Shown here: piece by piece, positions 36,132 to 46,036 of the stretch
Layout: each line of letters opens with the position of its first letter
How positions within the stretch are numbered: the stretch's first letter is position 1
Assembly (NCBI RefSeq): GCF_009801115.1
Contig: NZ_VTOL01000011.1
Location: 1 to 64,000, forward strand
Direction of reading: 5' to 3'
DNA length: 64,000 nucleotides
From: Dyadobacter sp. 3J3
GTDB lineage: Bacteria > Bacteroidota > Bacteroidia > Cytophagales > Spirosomataceae
Notes under the pieces: model-generated
Seen by the model: only the letters and a program-made list of their open reading frames with translations
What the model was told of the DNA's origin: nothing
Databases searched by the model: none
Made by a program: the position numbers and the translations under genes

Positions 36132-37622
36132 ATGTTGGATTTAAAGCAATTTGAAATATGGTTTGTTACCGGTAGCCAGGATTTATATGGGGACGAAACG
36201 CTTCGCAAGGTGGATGAACATTCCCAAATAATAAGCAATTTTTTTGATAAAAATTCTGAAATACCAGTTCGTGTTGTTTTTAAGCCTGTTGTAAAATCTC
36301 CGGAAGAAATATACCGTATTTGTCAGGATGCCAATATTTCAGAAAGTTGCGTTGGTATTGTAGCCTGGATGCATACTTTCTCTCCTGCTAAAATGTGGAT
36401 TCGTGGTTTGCAGATTTTACAAAAACCGTTGCTCCATCTTCATACGCAGTTTAACCGCGATATTCCATGGAAAGATATTGATATGGATTTTATGAACCTG
36501 AACCAGTCAGCTCATGGTGATCGTGAATTTGGTTATATTATGACACGGATGCGGATAAACCGAAAGGTAATCGTTGGGCATTGGCAGCAAAAGGATGTGA
36601 TTGATGGTCTTGCATCATGGGCAAGGGTTGCTGCTGCCAAAAATGACTTGAACGGGGCTAGATTTGCGCGCTTTGGGGATAATATGCGCCAGGTAGCCGT
36701 AACGGATGGTGATAAAGTTGCCGCTGAGATGACATTTGGATTCTCGGTGAATACCTATGCCGTCGGTGATCTGGTAAAAGTAATTAACCAGGTTTCTGAC
36801 GAGGCGGTTGATAAATTAATTACCGAGTATCTGGAACAATACCAACTGGCTACATCTCTGCATAAAGGGAAAGAAAAATATACGGCCTTACAAGATGCTG
36901 CCAGAATAGAGCTGGGATTGAAATATTTTCTAAAAGATGGGAATTTTAAAGGATATACCAATACTTTCGAAGATCTATACGGAATGAAGCAGTTGCCGGG
37001 CATTGGTTCACAACGTATGATGGCGGCTGGTTACGGTTATGCGGGTGAGGGCGACTGGAAAACTTCGGCGATGGTTCGTGCGCTCAAAGTCATGGGAAGT
37101 GGTTTACCGGGAGGGAATTCATTTATGGAAGATTATACCTATCATTTCAATCCGGATAGAAATCTGGTTTTGGGCTCCCACATGCTTGAAATTTGTCCTA
37201 CCATTGCAGCTGGCAAGCCTTCCTGTGAAATCCATCCTCTGGGAATAGGAGGCAAAGAAGATCCGGTTCGGTTGGTTTTCAATGCTCCTGCCGGTCCTGC
37301 AATCAATGTATCACTTATTGATATGGGCAACAGGTTTCGATTGCTTGTGAATGAAGTAGAAGCCGTTGCAGTTGAAGAGGATTTACCAAAACTTCCCGTA
37401 GCGCGTGCGCTCTGGAAACCGGCTCCTGATATGAAAACCGGTTGCGCAGCCTGGATTTATGCCGGTGGTGCGCATCACACGGTTTTTAGTCAAAATATTG
37501 GCACGGAACAAATCGAAATGTTTGCAGAAATGGTAGGCGTTGAACTGGTCGTTATTGATAAAAATACAACACTACGTCAGTTGAAAAATGAATTGAGATG
37601 GAGCGAAGCTTACTATAAGTGA
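36132..37622 (+). CDS. araA: L-arabinose isomerase AraA
   Basis: Mn-dependent isomerase of 496 residues that converts L-arabinose to L-ribulose. Typical segments are FVTGSQDLYGDE, HTFSPAKMWI, LLHLHTQFNRDIPW, GLPGGNSFMEDYTYHF and CPTIAAGKPSCEIHPLGIGGKEDP (quoted only in part by position, about 355-378). Metal ligands Glu and His lie in these segments. It follows araB by 42 bp and precedes araD by 86 bp, so the three are likely one transcript. Confidence 0.97.
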   Translation: MLDLKQFEIWFVTGSQDLYGDETLRKVDEHSQIISNFFDKNSEIPVRVVFKPVVKSPEEIYRICQDANISESCVGIVAWMHTFSPAKMWIRGLQILQKPLLHLHTQFNRDIPWKDIDMDFMNLNQSAHGDREFGYIMTRMRINRKVIVGHWQQKDVIDGLASWARVAAAKNDLNGARFARFGDNMRQVAVTDGDKVAAEMTFGFSVNTYAVGDLVKVINQVSDEAVDKLITEYLEQYQLATSLHKGKEKYTALQDAARIELGLKYFLKDGNFKGYTNTFEDLYGMKQLPGIGSQRMMAAGYGYAGEGDWKTSAMVRALKVMGSGLPGGNSFMEDYTYHFNPDRNLVLGSHMLEICPTIAAGKPSCEIHPLGIGGKEDPVRLVFNAPAGPAINVSLIDMGNRFRLLVNEVEAVAVEEDLPKLPVARALWKPAPDMKTGCAAWIYAGGAHHTVFSQNIGTEQIEMFAEMVGVELVVIDKNTTLRQLKNELRWSEAYYK

Positions 37623-37708
37623 CACGGCATAATACAATTTTTTCCGTATGTTAATATTGAAATCAACTGGTAAAGTACTCGGTTTTTTCCGTGTTTTAGA
37701 TTAATAAA

Positions 37709-38413
37709 ATGGTATATAAATATTTAAAAGAAGAGGTTTACGAAGCCAACATGGAAATTCCGAAGGAAGAGCTGGCTATTGTTACTTTTGGAAATGTAAG
37801 CGGAATTGACCGTGCAGCGGGTGTTATTGCCATCAAACCAAGCGGTGTACCTTATCGTAAGTTAAAGATTGATGACATAGTAATCGTTGATCTTGATAAT
37901 GTTCTGGTGGAAGGAAATATGCGTCCATCGTCTGATACTAAAACGCATACTTTGCTGTACAGGAATTTCCCATCCATTGGTGGTGTTTGTCATACGCACT
38001 CAACCTATGCAGTAGCCTGGGCGCAGGCGGGAATGTCTATACCGAATCTTGGCACCACCCATGCTGATCATTTAGTCGCACCGGTTCCAGTTACCGAAGT
38101 AATGACAGATCTTATGATTCAAGGAGATTATGAACATGAAACTGGCAACCAAATTCTTGATCTGTTTAATCAGTTGGGCCTAAGTCCGGAAGAAGTTGAA
38201 ATGGTATTGGTTGCTTGCCATGGACCTTTTACATGGGGTAAGGATCCTGGAAAAGCGGTTTATAACGCAGTAGTTTTAGAAGAAATTGCAAAAATGGCCT
38301 ATTTAACTTTGCAAATTAACCCAAATGTAGCATCAATAAAACAAAGCCTGATCGATAAACACTTTTTCAGAAAACACGGGAAAGATGCTTATTACGGGCA
38401 AAGTAATTATTAA
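37709..38413 (+). CDS. araD: L-ribulose-5-phosphate 4-epimerase AraD
   Basis: Zn-dependent epimerase of 234 residues of the class II aldolase fold, converting L-ribulose 5-phosphate to D-xylulose 5-phosphate and completing the pathway. Zinc ligands lie in CHTHSTYAVAWAQAG and GTTHADH, and the third His in ACHGPFTWGKDP. The substrate segment MRPSSDTKTH matches AraD. Its stop codon lies inside the left arm of a long inverted repeat. Confidence 0.97.
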   Translation: MVYKYLKEEVYEANMEIPKEELAIVTFGNVSGIDRAAGVIAIKPSGVPYRKLKIDDIVIVDLDNVLVEGNMRPSSDTKTHTLLYRNFPSIGGVCHTHSTYAVAWAQAGMSIPNLGTTHADHLVAPVPVTEVMTDLMIQGDYEHETGNQILDLFNQLGLSPEEVEMVLVACHGPFTWGKDPGKAVYNAVVLEEIAKMAYLTLQINPNVASIKQSLIDKHFFRKHGKDAYYGQSNY

Positions 38414-38577
38414 TGGTTAAGGGTTAATTGTTAATGTGTGGAAAGCGGAGCCTGTTTATAGACAAGAATTAACAGATAATGGATGGCTAGGTGGGAATAC
38501 CAAAAGATGATACCCCAAAGCTGATTTCGAAGAAATAGAGTTCTAATGACTTGTAATTAACCATTAACCATTAATAA
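38407..38577. repeat. Imperfect 23-bp inverted repeats around 125 bp
   Basis: TTATTAATGGTTAAGGGTTAATT at 38407 (23 bp, given here as position) and its near-exact reverse complement at 38555-38577 differ at one base. The unit GGTTAA(T/G) is itself tandem. The arms overlap the last codons of araD and abut the stop of a small leftward gene. This may be a MITE-like unit or a fold that ends both transcripts. Confidence 0.55.
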
Positions 38578-38721
38578 CTATTTTTTGCCTGATTTCTTAG
38601 CCAGTTCTCTCATTTGCTGAAATGCTTCCTGGCGTGTCATACGTTTCTCGCTTGACTTAGCTGCCTCAATTGAATCTTTATCAAAACGACCTTTAAAAAA
38701 ATTAAGCAGTGCAATAATCAT
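38578..38721 (-). CDS. Small conserved-looking protein (47 aa)
   Basis: ATG at 38721, translation starts MIIALLNFFKGRFDKDSIEA and ends MRELAKKSGKK. A short hydrophobic start is followed by a charged helix. The TAG stop abuts the right inverted repeat. No family is recognised; composition and spacing support a real gene. Confidence 0.5.
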   Translation of the reverse strand: MIIALLNFFKGRFDKDSIEAAKSSEKRMTRQEAFQQMRELAKKSGKK

Positions 38722-38861
38722 AATCTTGTTGTTAAATAATACTTTTACGCAAAACCAGAGAATGAAGAACCTCGTCTCAAAGCTAAATAAAGAAATCGAT
38801 TTATTCTACTGGCAGCAGAAGCTTATCCAGAGATCTTTCAGGAAAAATGAATGTATTATAT

Positions 38862-39080
38862 CTATACCGTTTGATTGTGTTCTTTAAGTAAATTGTCTTC
38901 GAGAATTTTTTTTAATTTTCCGCCTGGAACAAAATCTCCGTCAATCCACCTAACAAAGTTTTTGGAATGAGATTTGTATATTTCTATAGACAAAGGTTTA
39001 ATTCCGCTAAATTCCACTTCTTTTACATATTCGTCGTGTAGTCTTTTAATTTCACGCAGGGTGTTACTGTCTGTTTTCAT
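38862..39080 (-). CDS. Small hypothetical protein (72 aa)
   Basis: ATG start with MKTDSNTLREIKRLHDEYVK and a second part YKSHSKNFVRWIDGDFVPGG. The charged helix and the short conserved-looking core give it a protein-like character. No domain is recognised and it has no close partner on its strand. Confidence 0.5.
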   Translation of the reverse strand: MKTDSNTLREIKRLHDEYVKEVEFSGIKPLSIEIYKSHSKNFVRWIDGDFVPGGKLKKILEDNLLKEHNQTV

Positions 39081-39349
39081 TTCCTGGGGTAGGCTGTTTA
39101 GGTCTGAGTTAAATAATTATTAACTTTAATAAAAACATACCTAAAATGTAACCAAATTTGGTAATATAAAAACAATTATATAGAAACTGTATATTGTTAA
39201 AAAAAAATCAACATTAGAAAACCTTTGATCCGTTTTTTTCTGTCAGCAGACTGATACTTAATTTGTTGCAGACCTTTTTATTTTCTGAGTAGCGATATCC
39301 TTTATCGAAGCTGACATCTTAAAATAACAAAAGGAATATAATTCTTCAA

Positions 39350-39739
39350 TCAGGATGTCAGAATAGTTTTTAGCACACCAATTTCTAAGGGTTTTGATAA
39401 CAAATCAATAATAGAAATGCTGGCTTTGGCTTTGTCGATATCCCGCGTATCGATGGTAGACGATAACATGTATATACGGATTTTATCCTTAATCTGTTCG
39501 GGAAGCAGATCAAACTCGTCAATAAATTCAAATCCATTCATGCCCGGCATTTGCAAATCCAGTAAAATGACGGTTTGGGGAATTGTTTCACCCTCTTTTG
39601 ACAAATATTCAAGAGCATCCTGCGCGGAATTGAATGGTAGTACCGAATTGCCGATACCACTTTTAATTATTAGTTTTTCATAAATAAATAAATCAAAGGC
39701 GCTATCATCAATTAAGATAAAATCAAATTGAGCAGTCAT
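39350..39739 (-). CDS. Single-domain response regulator (receiver only)
   Basis: A 129-residue receiver domain: Asp11-Asp12, phospho-acceptor Asp61 (LLDLQMPGMNG), Ser/Thr switch in YMLSSTID and Lys in LLSKPLEI. There is no output domain, so it probably passes phosphate on or binds a partner. It starts 5 bp after the hybrid kinase gene and is the last gene of the signalling cluster. Confidence 0.9.
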   Translation of the reverse strand: MTAQFDFILIDDSAFDLFIYEKLIIKSGIGNSVLPFNSAQDALEYLSKEGETIPQTVILLDLQMPGMNGFEFIDEFDLLPEQIKDKIRIYMLSSTIDTRDIDKAKASISIIDLLSKPLEIGVLKTILTS

Positions 39740-39744
39740 AATTT

Positions 39745-40836
39745 CTATTTATTTATTGAAGGAATTTCTATTTCAAAAATACTCCCTTCGCCCAAAGTTG
39801 ATGTTACCTTGATTTTTCCTTCCAGCTTAGTAATCGCCTCATGCACAATATAAAGACCTATTCCAGAGCCACTATTGCTTGCCCCGGCACGATAAAACAT
39901 TTTAAATATTTTTTCAAGGTCATCTTCTTTTATTCCCAGACCATTGTCTTCAAAAGTAATTAAAGTACCGGCCGGTGTAGCGCGAATACTCAGTTTTATA
40001 AACGATTTCTCCTTTTTAGGATCCTGGAATTTTACAGCGTTGGTAATAAGGTTATTAAATATGATTCTCATCTTCATTACATCCGACTCAAAAACACCGG
40101 TTTGTGTAATGTTTGTGATCATTTCGATATTTTCAAATTCAGGCAGGTATTTAATAGCTTCGGTAACATCATAAACAAGTTCTTCGAAATTAATCGGAGC
40201 CATGGTGGCAACACCTCGGGCATTCTTGTAATAATCTATGATGTTGATAATAAAGGTGTCCAGTTTTTTTATGGATTGCTTGATCAGATCCAGATATTCA
40301 TTTTGAGACTCGACATTCTCCTCCATCAATGCCAGATTAACAATGCCCAAAACAGACATCAATGGGGCACGCAGATCATGAGAAGCACTATAAACAAATT
40401 TATCGAGCTCTTCGTAAGCTTTTTCCAGATCAAGATTTCTCTGTTTTAATTCAGCCCGGGTATTAAAAATCTCAAATGCATGGGCTATTGCATTTTCTAC
40501 ATACGTATAATCCCATGGTTTATCAATAAACCTGAAAACTTCTCCTTTGTTAATAGCATCAATTGCCGCGCTGATATCCGTATGTCCGGTGATTAAAATC
40601 CTGATCGGCTCGGGAAACCGTACTCTTATTTTTTCAAAAAACTGTGTTCCGGTCATGCCCGGCATTCTTTGATCGGCCAGTACTACATGGAAATTATTCT
40701 GTTCCATAAACTCCTCAGCCTCAACTGCTGATGTAGTTGTGGTGATGTTGTACTGTTTACGGAATGAGGCCTTAAACGACTGCAGATTATGTTCTTCATC
40801 GTCTATATATAGTATGCGTATCAGTTTGTCATTCAT
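39745..40836 (-). CDS. Hybrid receiver-histidine kinase
   Basis: A 363-residue protein with an N-terminal receiver (1-120; Asp12-Asp13 region, phospho-acceptor Asp55 in LADQRMPGMTG, Lys in FIDKPWDY), a short coiled linker, HisKA with ASHDLRAPLM (His153) and HATPase (N box NLITNAVKFQ, G boxes EDNGLGIKEDDL and GSGIGLYIV). No membrane segment. A receiver in front of a kinase core suggests that it is activated by an upstream kinase, most likely the 7TM-DISM kinase whose gene ends 9 bp before it. Its receiver resembles the one encoded at 46404-46871. Confidence 0.93.
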   Translation of the reverse strand: MNDKLIRILYIDDEEHNLQSFKASFRKQYNITTTTSAVEAEEFMEQNNFHVVLADQRMPGMTGTQFFEKIRVRFPEPIRILITGHTDISAAIDAINKGEVFRFIDKPWDYTYVENAIAHAFEIFNTRAELKQRNLDLEKAYEELDKFVYSASHDLRAPLMSVLGIVNLALMEENVESQNEYLDLIKQSIKKLDTFIINIIDYYKNARGVATMAPINFEELVYDVTEAIKYLPEFENIEMITNITQTGVFESDVMKMRIIFNNLITNAVKFQDPKKEKSFIKLSIRATPAGTLITFEDNGLGIKEDDLEKIFKMFYRAGASNSGSGIGLYIVHEAITKLEGKIKVTSTLGEGSIFEIEIPSINK

Positions 40837-40845
40837 TGATTCAGG

Positions 40846-42993
40846 TTAGGCTAATTTTTTAGTTATTGGGAGCGTAATCACAAATTCTGTTCCTTGGTCG
40901 ACTTCTGAAATTACTTCAATTGTGCCGTAATGTACTTCAATAATTTTAAAAACGATAGATAAACCTAAACCAGTACCTTCACCTACATCTTTGGTAGTGA
41001 AAAAAGGGTTATAAATTTTTGATTTTACTTCGGGACTCATGCCGGAGCCGTTATCTTTTATGGAAATTGTTACATGCTCACTGTCTTTCATAAAAGTTGT
41101 AACCCATATGGTAGGCTTCCTGTTTGTCAGGTTACCTTTTTGAACGGCATAAATTGAATTGGTAAGTATATTCATAAATACCTGATTCATTTTTCCGCCA
41201 TAACACTCCACGTTTGGAATACTTCCCAGATTTTTGTTGAGTTCAAGATTTGTTCCCATCTGATAATTAAGAATTACCAGTGTAGATTCAATTCCTTCGT
41301 TTAAATTAACAAAGTTCAGGTCTGACTCATCTACTCTTGAGAATATTTTCAGGCCCTTAACAATTTCTACGGTTCGTCTTGCGCCATCTTCCATACCGGT
41401 GAGCAGCATCCCGATTTCCGTTTTAATATAGTCCAGATCAAGTTCTTGTTTCAGCTTTTCAATTTGATTTAATTTGGTATGAACGCCTTCCAATGAATCA
41501 ATTTGTTGCATCTCATCAAATTCTGTAAGTATTTCCAATACATCATCAATATCTCTTCTTAATGGACGAATATTAGAACTTACAAAATTAATAGGGTTGT
41601 TGATCTCATGAGCAATCCCCGCCGTGAGCTGTCCGAGAGATGCCATTTTTTCAGACTCGATCAATTGTGATTGGGCATCTTTGAGTTTGTTAAGCGTATC
41701 TTCTAGATCCTTATTCGTCAGTGTTAACTCTATCGTTCTTTCCGCAACTTTCTTTTCAAGTGATATATTTTGTTCCCGGATAATTTTTTCATTTTCCAGA
41801 GAGATCCTGAGAGCCTGCTCTTGTGAAAGCTCCTGTTCTTTTTTCAATATATTAATTTTGTCAGCGAGGGCAAATGAAAGCAGGATAACTTCTATAACGG
41901 TTCCGACCTGCATGCTATAATTCGTAAAATCATTATACGGCAACATATTGAGATTGCGCACAATGTATAGTATAAGTCCGACCAGGAATACCAGCCACGC
42001 AGTCAGGAAAAATTTAGCTGGTCGGTAATTTTCAAAGAAGGAAAGTCTCGCTGCCGTGATCAGCGTAACGATGGCACCAGAAAGGGCCATAATGTCAATA
42101 ATCCGGAAACTTATCAGGTCAAATCCAAGAACCCGGGTAATCAGTGCTAGCAAATAACCGAAACTTACAATGGTAAGCATATGATGCAAAATCGGAGACT
42201 TGACACTGGTATGCAGGAATTTTTTAATAAATAAAATCGTAAAGATTCCGGCAAGGGCGGGAAACATCACATAAGCAAGATTGTTAAATGCTGGCGTATC
42301 CGGCCAAAGATATTTGTAGGTATAACCTGTTAATGTAAGTTGTGTTAACCCAATAAAAAGAATGTAAAGTACATAATACAAGTAACTTTCTTCTTTTACT
42401 GAAAAGTAAATAAACAGATTATACAGGATCATCACCAACAGAATGCCAATTTGAATACCGGCAAGTATCTCTTCATTCAAAGAATCCTGATAGAACTCTT
42501 TTGGTGAATTGATAATAAGGGGTAGTATAAGCTGCTCAGAAGCCAGAATTTTAAGGTAAAATGTTTTTGTTTGTCCTTGTGGTACTCTTAACTCAAAAAC
42601 TAGATTAGGATCATTTATTTTTCTCTGTCTGAATGGAAGATTTTCGGAATTACTTTGCAATAACTTTCTGGTTTCACCGGAATATAAATCGCAAAGATCG
42701 ATCATCGGAGATGCCAGTTCTAGCAGGATATTTTCTTCGCTTGTATAATTCCTGATTTTCAACTTTATCCAGAATGCAGATTTACTTAAACCTAAGTTTG
42801 GAATTTCTACATCGCTTTTTACAAACAGAGAGGTATCAAGTTCGGATAAAGTTTTTTTGTTTCTTTCATCTTCATAGATATCAATGAATTTTCCGATCAC
42901 TATTTTTTTTCCATAAAAGTCTATAGCCTCTCCATAGCTCCTGGCAAACGGAAATAGTATAGTAAAGAAAAGTAGTAATTTTAACGATTTCAT
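40846..42993 (-). CDS. 7TM-DISM sensor histidine kinase
   Basis: Sensor kinase of 715 residues. Signal peptide 1-22, a periplasmic beta-sandwich of 7TMR-DISMED2 type (about 25-165), seven transmembrane segments (about 175-380), a coiled coil (about 385-450), HisKA with AHEINNPINF (His462) and HATPase with MNILTNSIYAVQ and GEGTGLGLSIV. DISM extracellular domains are thought to bind small ligands, often sugar-like. It follows the FeeM-like acyltransferase gene by 52 bp and is probably co-transcribed with it and with the ThiF-nitroreductase gene. Confidence 0.93.
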   Translation of the reverse strand: MKSLKLLLFFTILFPFARSYGEAIDFYGKKIVIGKFIDIYEDERNKKTLSELDTSLFVKSDVEIPNLGLSKSAFWIKLKIRNYTSEENILLELASPMIDLCDLYSGETRKLLQSNSENLPFRQRKINDPNLVFELRVPQGQTKTFYLKILASEQLILPLIINSPKEFYQDSLNEEILAGIQIGILLVMILYNLFIYFSVKEESYLYYVLYILFIGLTQLTLTGYTYKYLWPDTPAFNNLAYVMFPALAGIFTILFIKKFLHTSVKSPILHHMLTIVSFGYLLALITRVLGFDLISFRIIDIMALSGAIVTLITAARLSFFENYRPAKFFLTAWLVFLVGLILYIVRNLNMLPYNDFTNYSMQVGTVIEVILLSFALADKINILKKEQELSQEQALRISLENEKIIREQNISLEKKVAERTIELTLTNKDLEDTLNKLKDAQSQLIESEKMASLGQLTAGIAHEINNPINFVSSNIRPLRRDIDDVLEILTEFDEMQQIDSLEGVHTKLNQIEKLKQELDLDYIKTEIGMLLTGMEDGARRTVEIVKGLKIFSRVDESDLNFVNLNEGIESTLVILNYQMGTNLELNKNLGSIPNVECYGGKMNQVFMNILTNSIYAVQKGNLTNRKPTIWVTTFMKDSEHVTISIKDNGSGMSPEVKSKIYNPFFTTKDVGEGTGLGLSIVFKIIEVHYGTIEVISEVDQGTEFVITLPITKKLA

Positions 42994-43043
42994 CGCAGAT
43001 AATTATTTTTTGACAAAGGACTGAAAATGATCACTTCTGTTTT

Positions 43044-43751
43044 CTAAATATTAAGGTAAAGCGGATTTATTTTTGTCTCGTAAAAAATATTCATCTCGCC
43101 TTTTGGACCTGTTTCAAGGGTATGTTGAAGAGGGTTTAAGCGCAAATCATTAATTCTTTCCCGTTCCTCATCATTTGCAAAAGGCAGATTATCAATATCC
43201 TTAATTAACAAAGCTGTTGCTATGAGGCCTTCTTTGGGATAATAAAAAGTACCATTTTTACCAAGATCCCGTACAATCTCAAAACCGACCCGTGTACAAT
43301 TCCTGAGCGTTGCCGGTGAGCATAGAGCCATGAGATATTTTACTCCGATCTGAGAGGAAATTGCTACTCCTATCCGACCAAGAAATATACTGCCGATGCC
43401 GTAACCTGCCACTTCCTTTGAATTGAACAAGCCACAAAATTCTGCAATTTTGATTTCTCCTAACTTGTCTACATAGGAGTATATTGAATCATCAATTTTT
43501 GCAATCGCGTCCTCCATAGGCATTTTTAAATTTACCGACCGGACCTGTATTCTTCCCCCACCATATATTTTTGTGCCATCTTCCGATTCCACAATGATCA
43601 TATAAGTATTGGGATCATGCAACCAGATATGGTTCGCAGACGTTACTTGTTTTACTCCGTAGGATTCGAGTACTTTTCTATGTCCGTCTATGTATCGAAG
43701 GTTATTTTCAATATCTTCCGGTGCACTGTATGCTCTGATTCTCGCTATCAT
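43044..43751 (-). CDS. FeeM/LuxI-like GNAT acyltransferase
   Basis: A 235-residue protein with the GNAT fold in the arrangement of N-acyl amino acid synthases (FeeM) and autoinducer synthases. There is an early strand YMIIVESEDGTKIYGGGRIQ, a central LGEIKIAEFCGLFNSKEVAG, the acyl-CoA loop GYGIGSIFLGRIGVAI and a CSPATLRNCTRVGFEIV helix. Such enzymes join an acyl group from acyl-ACP or acyl-CoA to an amine. The start overlaps the ThiF-nitroreductase stop by 4 bp, so the two products likely act in one pathway. A plain acetyltransferase cannot be excluded. Confidence 0.72.
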   Translation of the reverse strand: MIARIRAYSAPEDIENNLRYIDGHRKVLESYGVKQVTSANHIWLHDPNTYMIIVESEDGTKIYGGGRIQVRSVNLKMPMEDAIAKIDDSIYSYVDKLGEIKIAEFCGLFNSKEVAGYGIGSIFLGRIGVAISSQIGVKYLMALCSPATLRNCTRVGFEIVRDLGKNGTFYYPKEGLIATALLIKDIDNLPFANDEERERINDLRLNPLQHTLETGPKGEMNIFYETKINPLYLNI

Positions 43752-46036
43752 TTGTTGGTCTTGTCACCTGCAAAAAATGTATCGTGTAAGTGTAATCTCA
43801 ATGATTTGACGGTAGGCGCTTCAGCTTTTGCAATCTTAAACATAAATACTTCCGCCATATCATCTTTCAGGGGCACCAGTTTTAAAAACTTCTGGCGAAG
43901 TTCATGCAGCTTTTCACTTTCCTTCTGATCAACTCCGGCGTTTTGGCCATGTACAATCCTTGGGAAAAGATAAAAAGGAGATATGAGCGGATGAATAGCA
44001 TAACCAAGAAGTTCAGCTTTCAACCACAGGCGTTCCAGTGAAATACCACCGTTGAAGAAGTTTTCAGCATTGTATTCAGGAAGTGTGATAATCCCAAGAG
44101 CAGATGCAGATTCAATCAATTTGCGGCTAACGTCTATCAGTGCATGCCCGCCATCGATTTGTTTCAACACGCGGGCAATTTTGTGATCTTTAATCAGCGA
44201 CATAGCCGCTAGTTGCGCAGGGCTCATTCCAAGTGTCTGAACGTCTATTCCATCGGCCGATTTCTCTGCTTCTTCTTTTGTCCATTTCATTTCCCTGAAC
44301 ACAAAATCTTTATGTCCCTCTTCATTTAGCAGTCGGATCCGGTCGCATCCTCCGATGATTTCGGCGATCTGGCGCATTTGCTCTTTGTCCCGGATTATCA
44401 ATAATTCGGCTCCATCAACACTTTCTGCTGCCTCGGTGAGTAATTTAAGTTCTGTCTCTGGAATTTCAACAGGCTGAGAAGGATTCCGATTAGTAGTACG
44501 GTCATATATTACGTGGACAGATTCAGGAGAAAAAACTTTTTCAAATCCATCTTCTTTAGTCTGACTGAATTCAATAACCGCAACAAGCTGAGAAGAACTG
44601 CCGATGGGATATAGATTTTTCTTTATAAAAAGGCCGGCTTCGTTACTTTTAAGAATCAGATTTTCAAATGCTGCCCCAAAGGAAAGATTGGAGGCTATAT
44701 TGTCAAAGTTTCCGAATGAATAAGCTCTATGCTCATCATGGAATAGAAATAGTTTTCCGTTTTGATAAAGCCATTTCCATGGCTGGTCATTTCCTGTAGA
44801 AGGTGCTTGGCAGGCGGCCTTTACAAGCTTTTCAATTGTCTTTAAATCAGGTATATACTTGGCGGGTTGATCGTCGAACCGGGAAGCCATCTCTTTGGAA
44901 GTAGTTATGTCAAATGGCGGAAACGGGTTACTAAACGTAGGATTGTCGTTAACATTTTTATTGCTGATCAATCCTTCTGAATCCACATAATAACGGCCGG
45001 AATCGTGAAATTGATTTAAAAGAATCCGGCGAACAACATCCGTTGTTACGCCCGCCCCAAGAGTAACGGCGCTCGCAAGCTGAGGCCAAGTTCCGATGGA
45101 TTGTCCAACCTCAAGCAAAGAAACTCTTCCCCGAAGCGAGCTATTTTTTGCATCAACAATCCGGATAATTAGCGGTACTTTTTCTTCGTTGGTAAGATTT
45201 TTTAGTTTGGAAGGGTCAATATTTCCAATCAGTCCATGGAAAATTGGACGATCGGGTTCAAGATCGAACCTCTCAACATCCAGCATTCCTTTGTCGCTGG
45301 TTTCCATGACAACGGGAATTCCATGTTTTTTTGCTTCGTTCCTACATAATACCTTGATATCAAGCTCATCACATTCCTCCAATAGAAGATTTAGATTTCC
45401 GTTATCGGTAAGAAATCCTGAGATATTTTCTTCAGTAATTCCATCAAGATAACATTCTACTTTAATGAAAGGATCGATTTCAGCAATTTCACGAGCTGTG
45501 ATAATCGCTTTATTTATGCCAATATTATGCAAACCGGTTTTGATCCGGTTCATATTACTCAGTTCGAGCGTATCAAAATCAGCAAGTTTTATATGTCCGC
45601 AAATACGTTCAGTAGCTAGGGTTAACGCAACGGCATTACCAACCGATAGCCCAACAATACCAATTTTTTTATTAAAAAGGGCATTTTGTTCACCTGTGGT
45701 AATTTTGTGTTTATTTCTGCTTGTCCGTACTTCAATAAACTCGTCTTCTTCAAGAATGTGTAGAATTCTTTTTGCCCAGGGATAATATACCCAAACTCCT
45801 TCTTCATCAGGGACTTTATTCTTTATCCAGTCTTCAAATAAATATTGGCAATCAGCAGCGTTTACCCTTTTTTGAGGACTTCTTATTTTGTAAAGCTCTC
45901 CTTTTTGAGATCGAAATAAATCAAGAATTGTAATGTTTGTATCAGAAATAATCTCGTTAAATTTTTCTTTGTCGGCACTCTGGGTAAGTTTAAAAATGAC
46001 TGGCAAAAAAATTTGAGCGAACTCTATTTTATCCAT
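43748..46036 (-). CDS. ThiF/E1-like adenylyltransferase fused to nitroreductase (Rv1355c family)
   Basis: A 762-residue fusion. Residues 1-115 are unassigned. About 120-345 is a ThiF/MoeB-type E1 domain: nucleotide loop GIVGLSVGNAV (126-136), LADFDTLELSNMNR (151-164), and EECDE (Cys222) at the DCxDN position. About 395-745 is an FMN nitroreductase with APSTGNDQPW (411-420). MoeB/ThiF-type zinc CxxC pairs are absent, and no ubiquitin-like partner is encoded nearby. The architecture is that of the Rv1355c family, whose function is not known. ATP-driven activation of a carboxylate plus FMN redox chemistry suits small-molecule synthesis. Head of a five-gene cluster. Confidence 0.88.
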   Translation of the reverse strand: MDKIEFAQIFLPVIFKLTQSADKEKFNEIISDTNITILDLFRSQKGELYKIRSPQKRVNAADCQYLFEDWIKNKVPDEEGVWVYYPWAKRILHILEEDEFIEVRTSRNKHKITTGEQNALFNKKIGIVGLSVGNAVALTLATERICGHIKLADFDTLELSNMNRIKTGLHNIGINKAIITAREIAEIDPFIKVECYLDGITEENISGFLTDNGNLNLLLEECDELDIKVLCRNEAKKHGIPVVMETSDKGMLDVERFDLEPDRPIFHGLIGNIDPSKLKNLTNEEKVPLIIRIVDAKNSSLRGRVSLLEVGQSIGTWPQLASAVTLGAGVTTDVVRRILLNQFHDSGRYYVDSEGLISNKNVNDNPTFSNPFPPFDITTSKEMASRFDDQPAKYIPDLKTIEKLVKAACQAPSTGNDQPWKWLYQNGKLFLFHDEHRAYSFGNFDNIASNLSFGAAFENLILKSNEAGLFIKKNLYPIGSSSQLVAVIEFSQTKEDGFEKVFSPESVHVIYDRTTNRNPSQPVEIPETELKLLTEAAESVDGAELLIIRDKEQMRQIAEIIGGCDRIRLLNEEGHKDFVFREMKWTKEEAEKSADGIDVQTLGMSPAQLAAMSLIKDHKIARVLKQIDGGHALIDVSRKLIESASALGIITLPEYNAENFFNGGISLERLWLKAELLGYAIHPLISPFYLFPRIVHGQNAGVDQKESEKLHELRQKFLKLVPLKDDMAEVFMFKIAKAEAPTVKSLRLHLHDTFFAGDKTNK

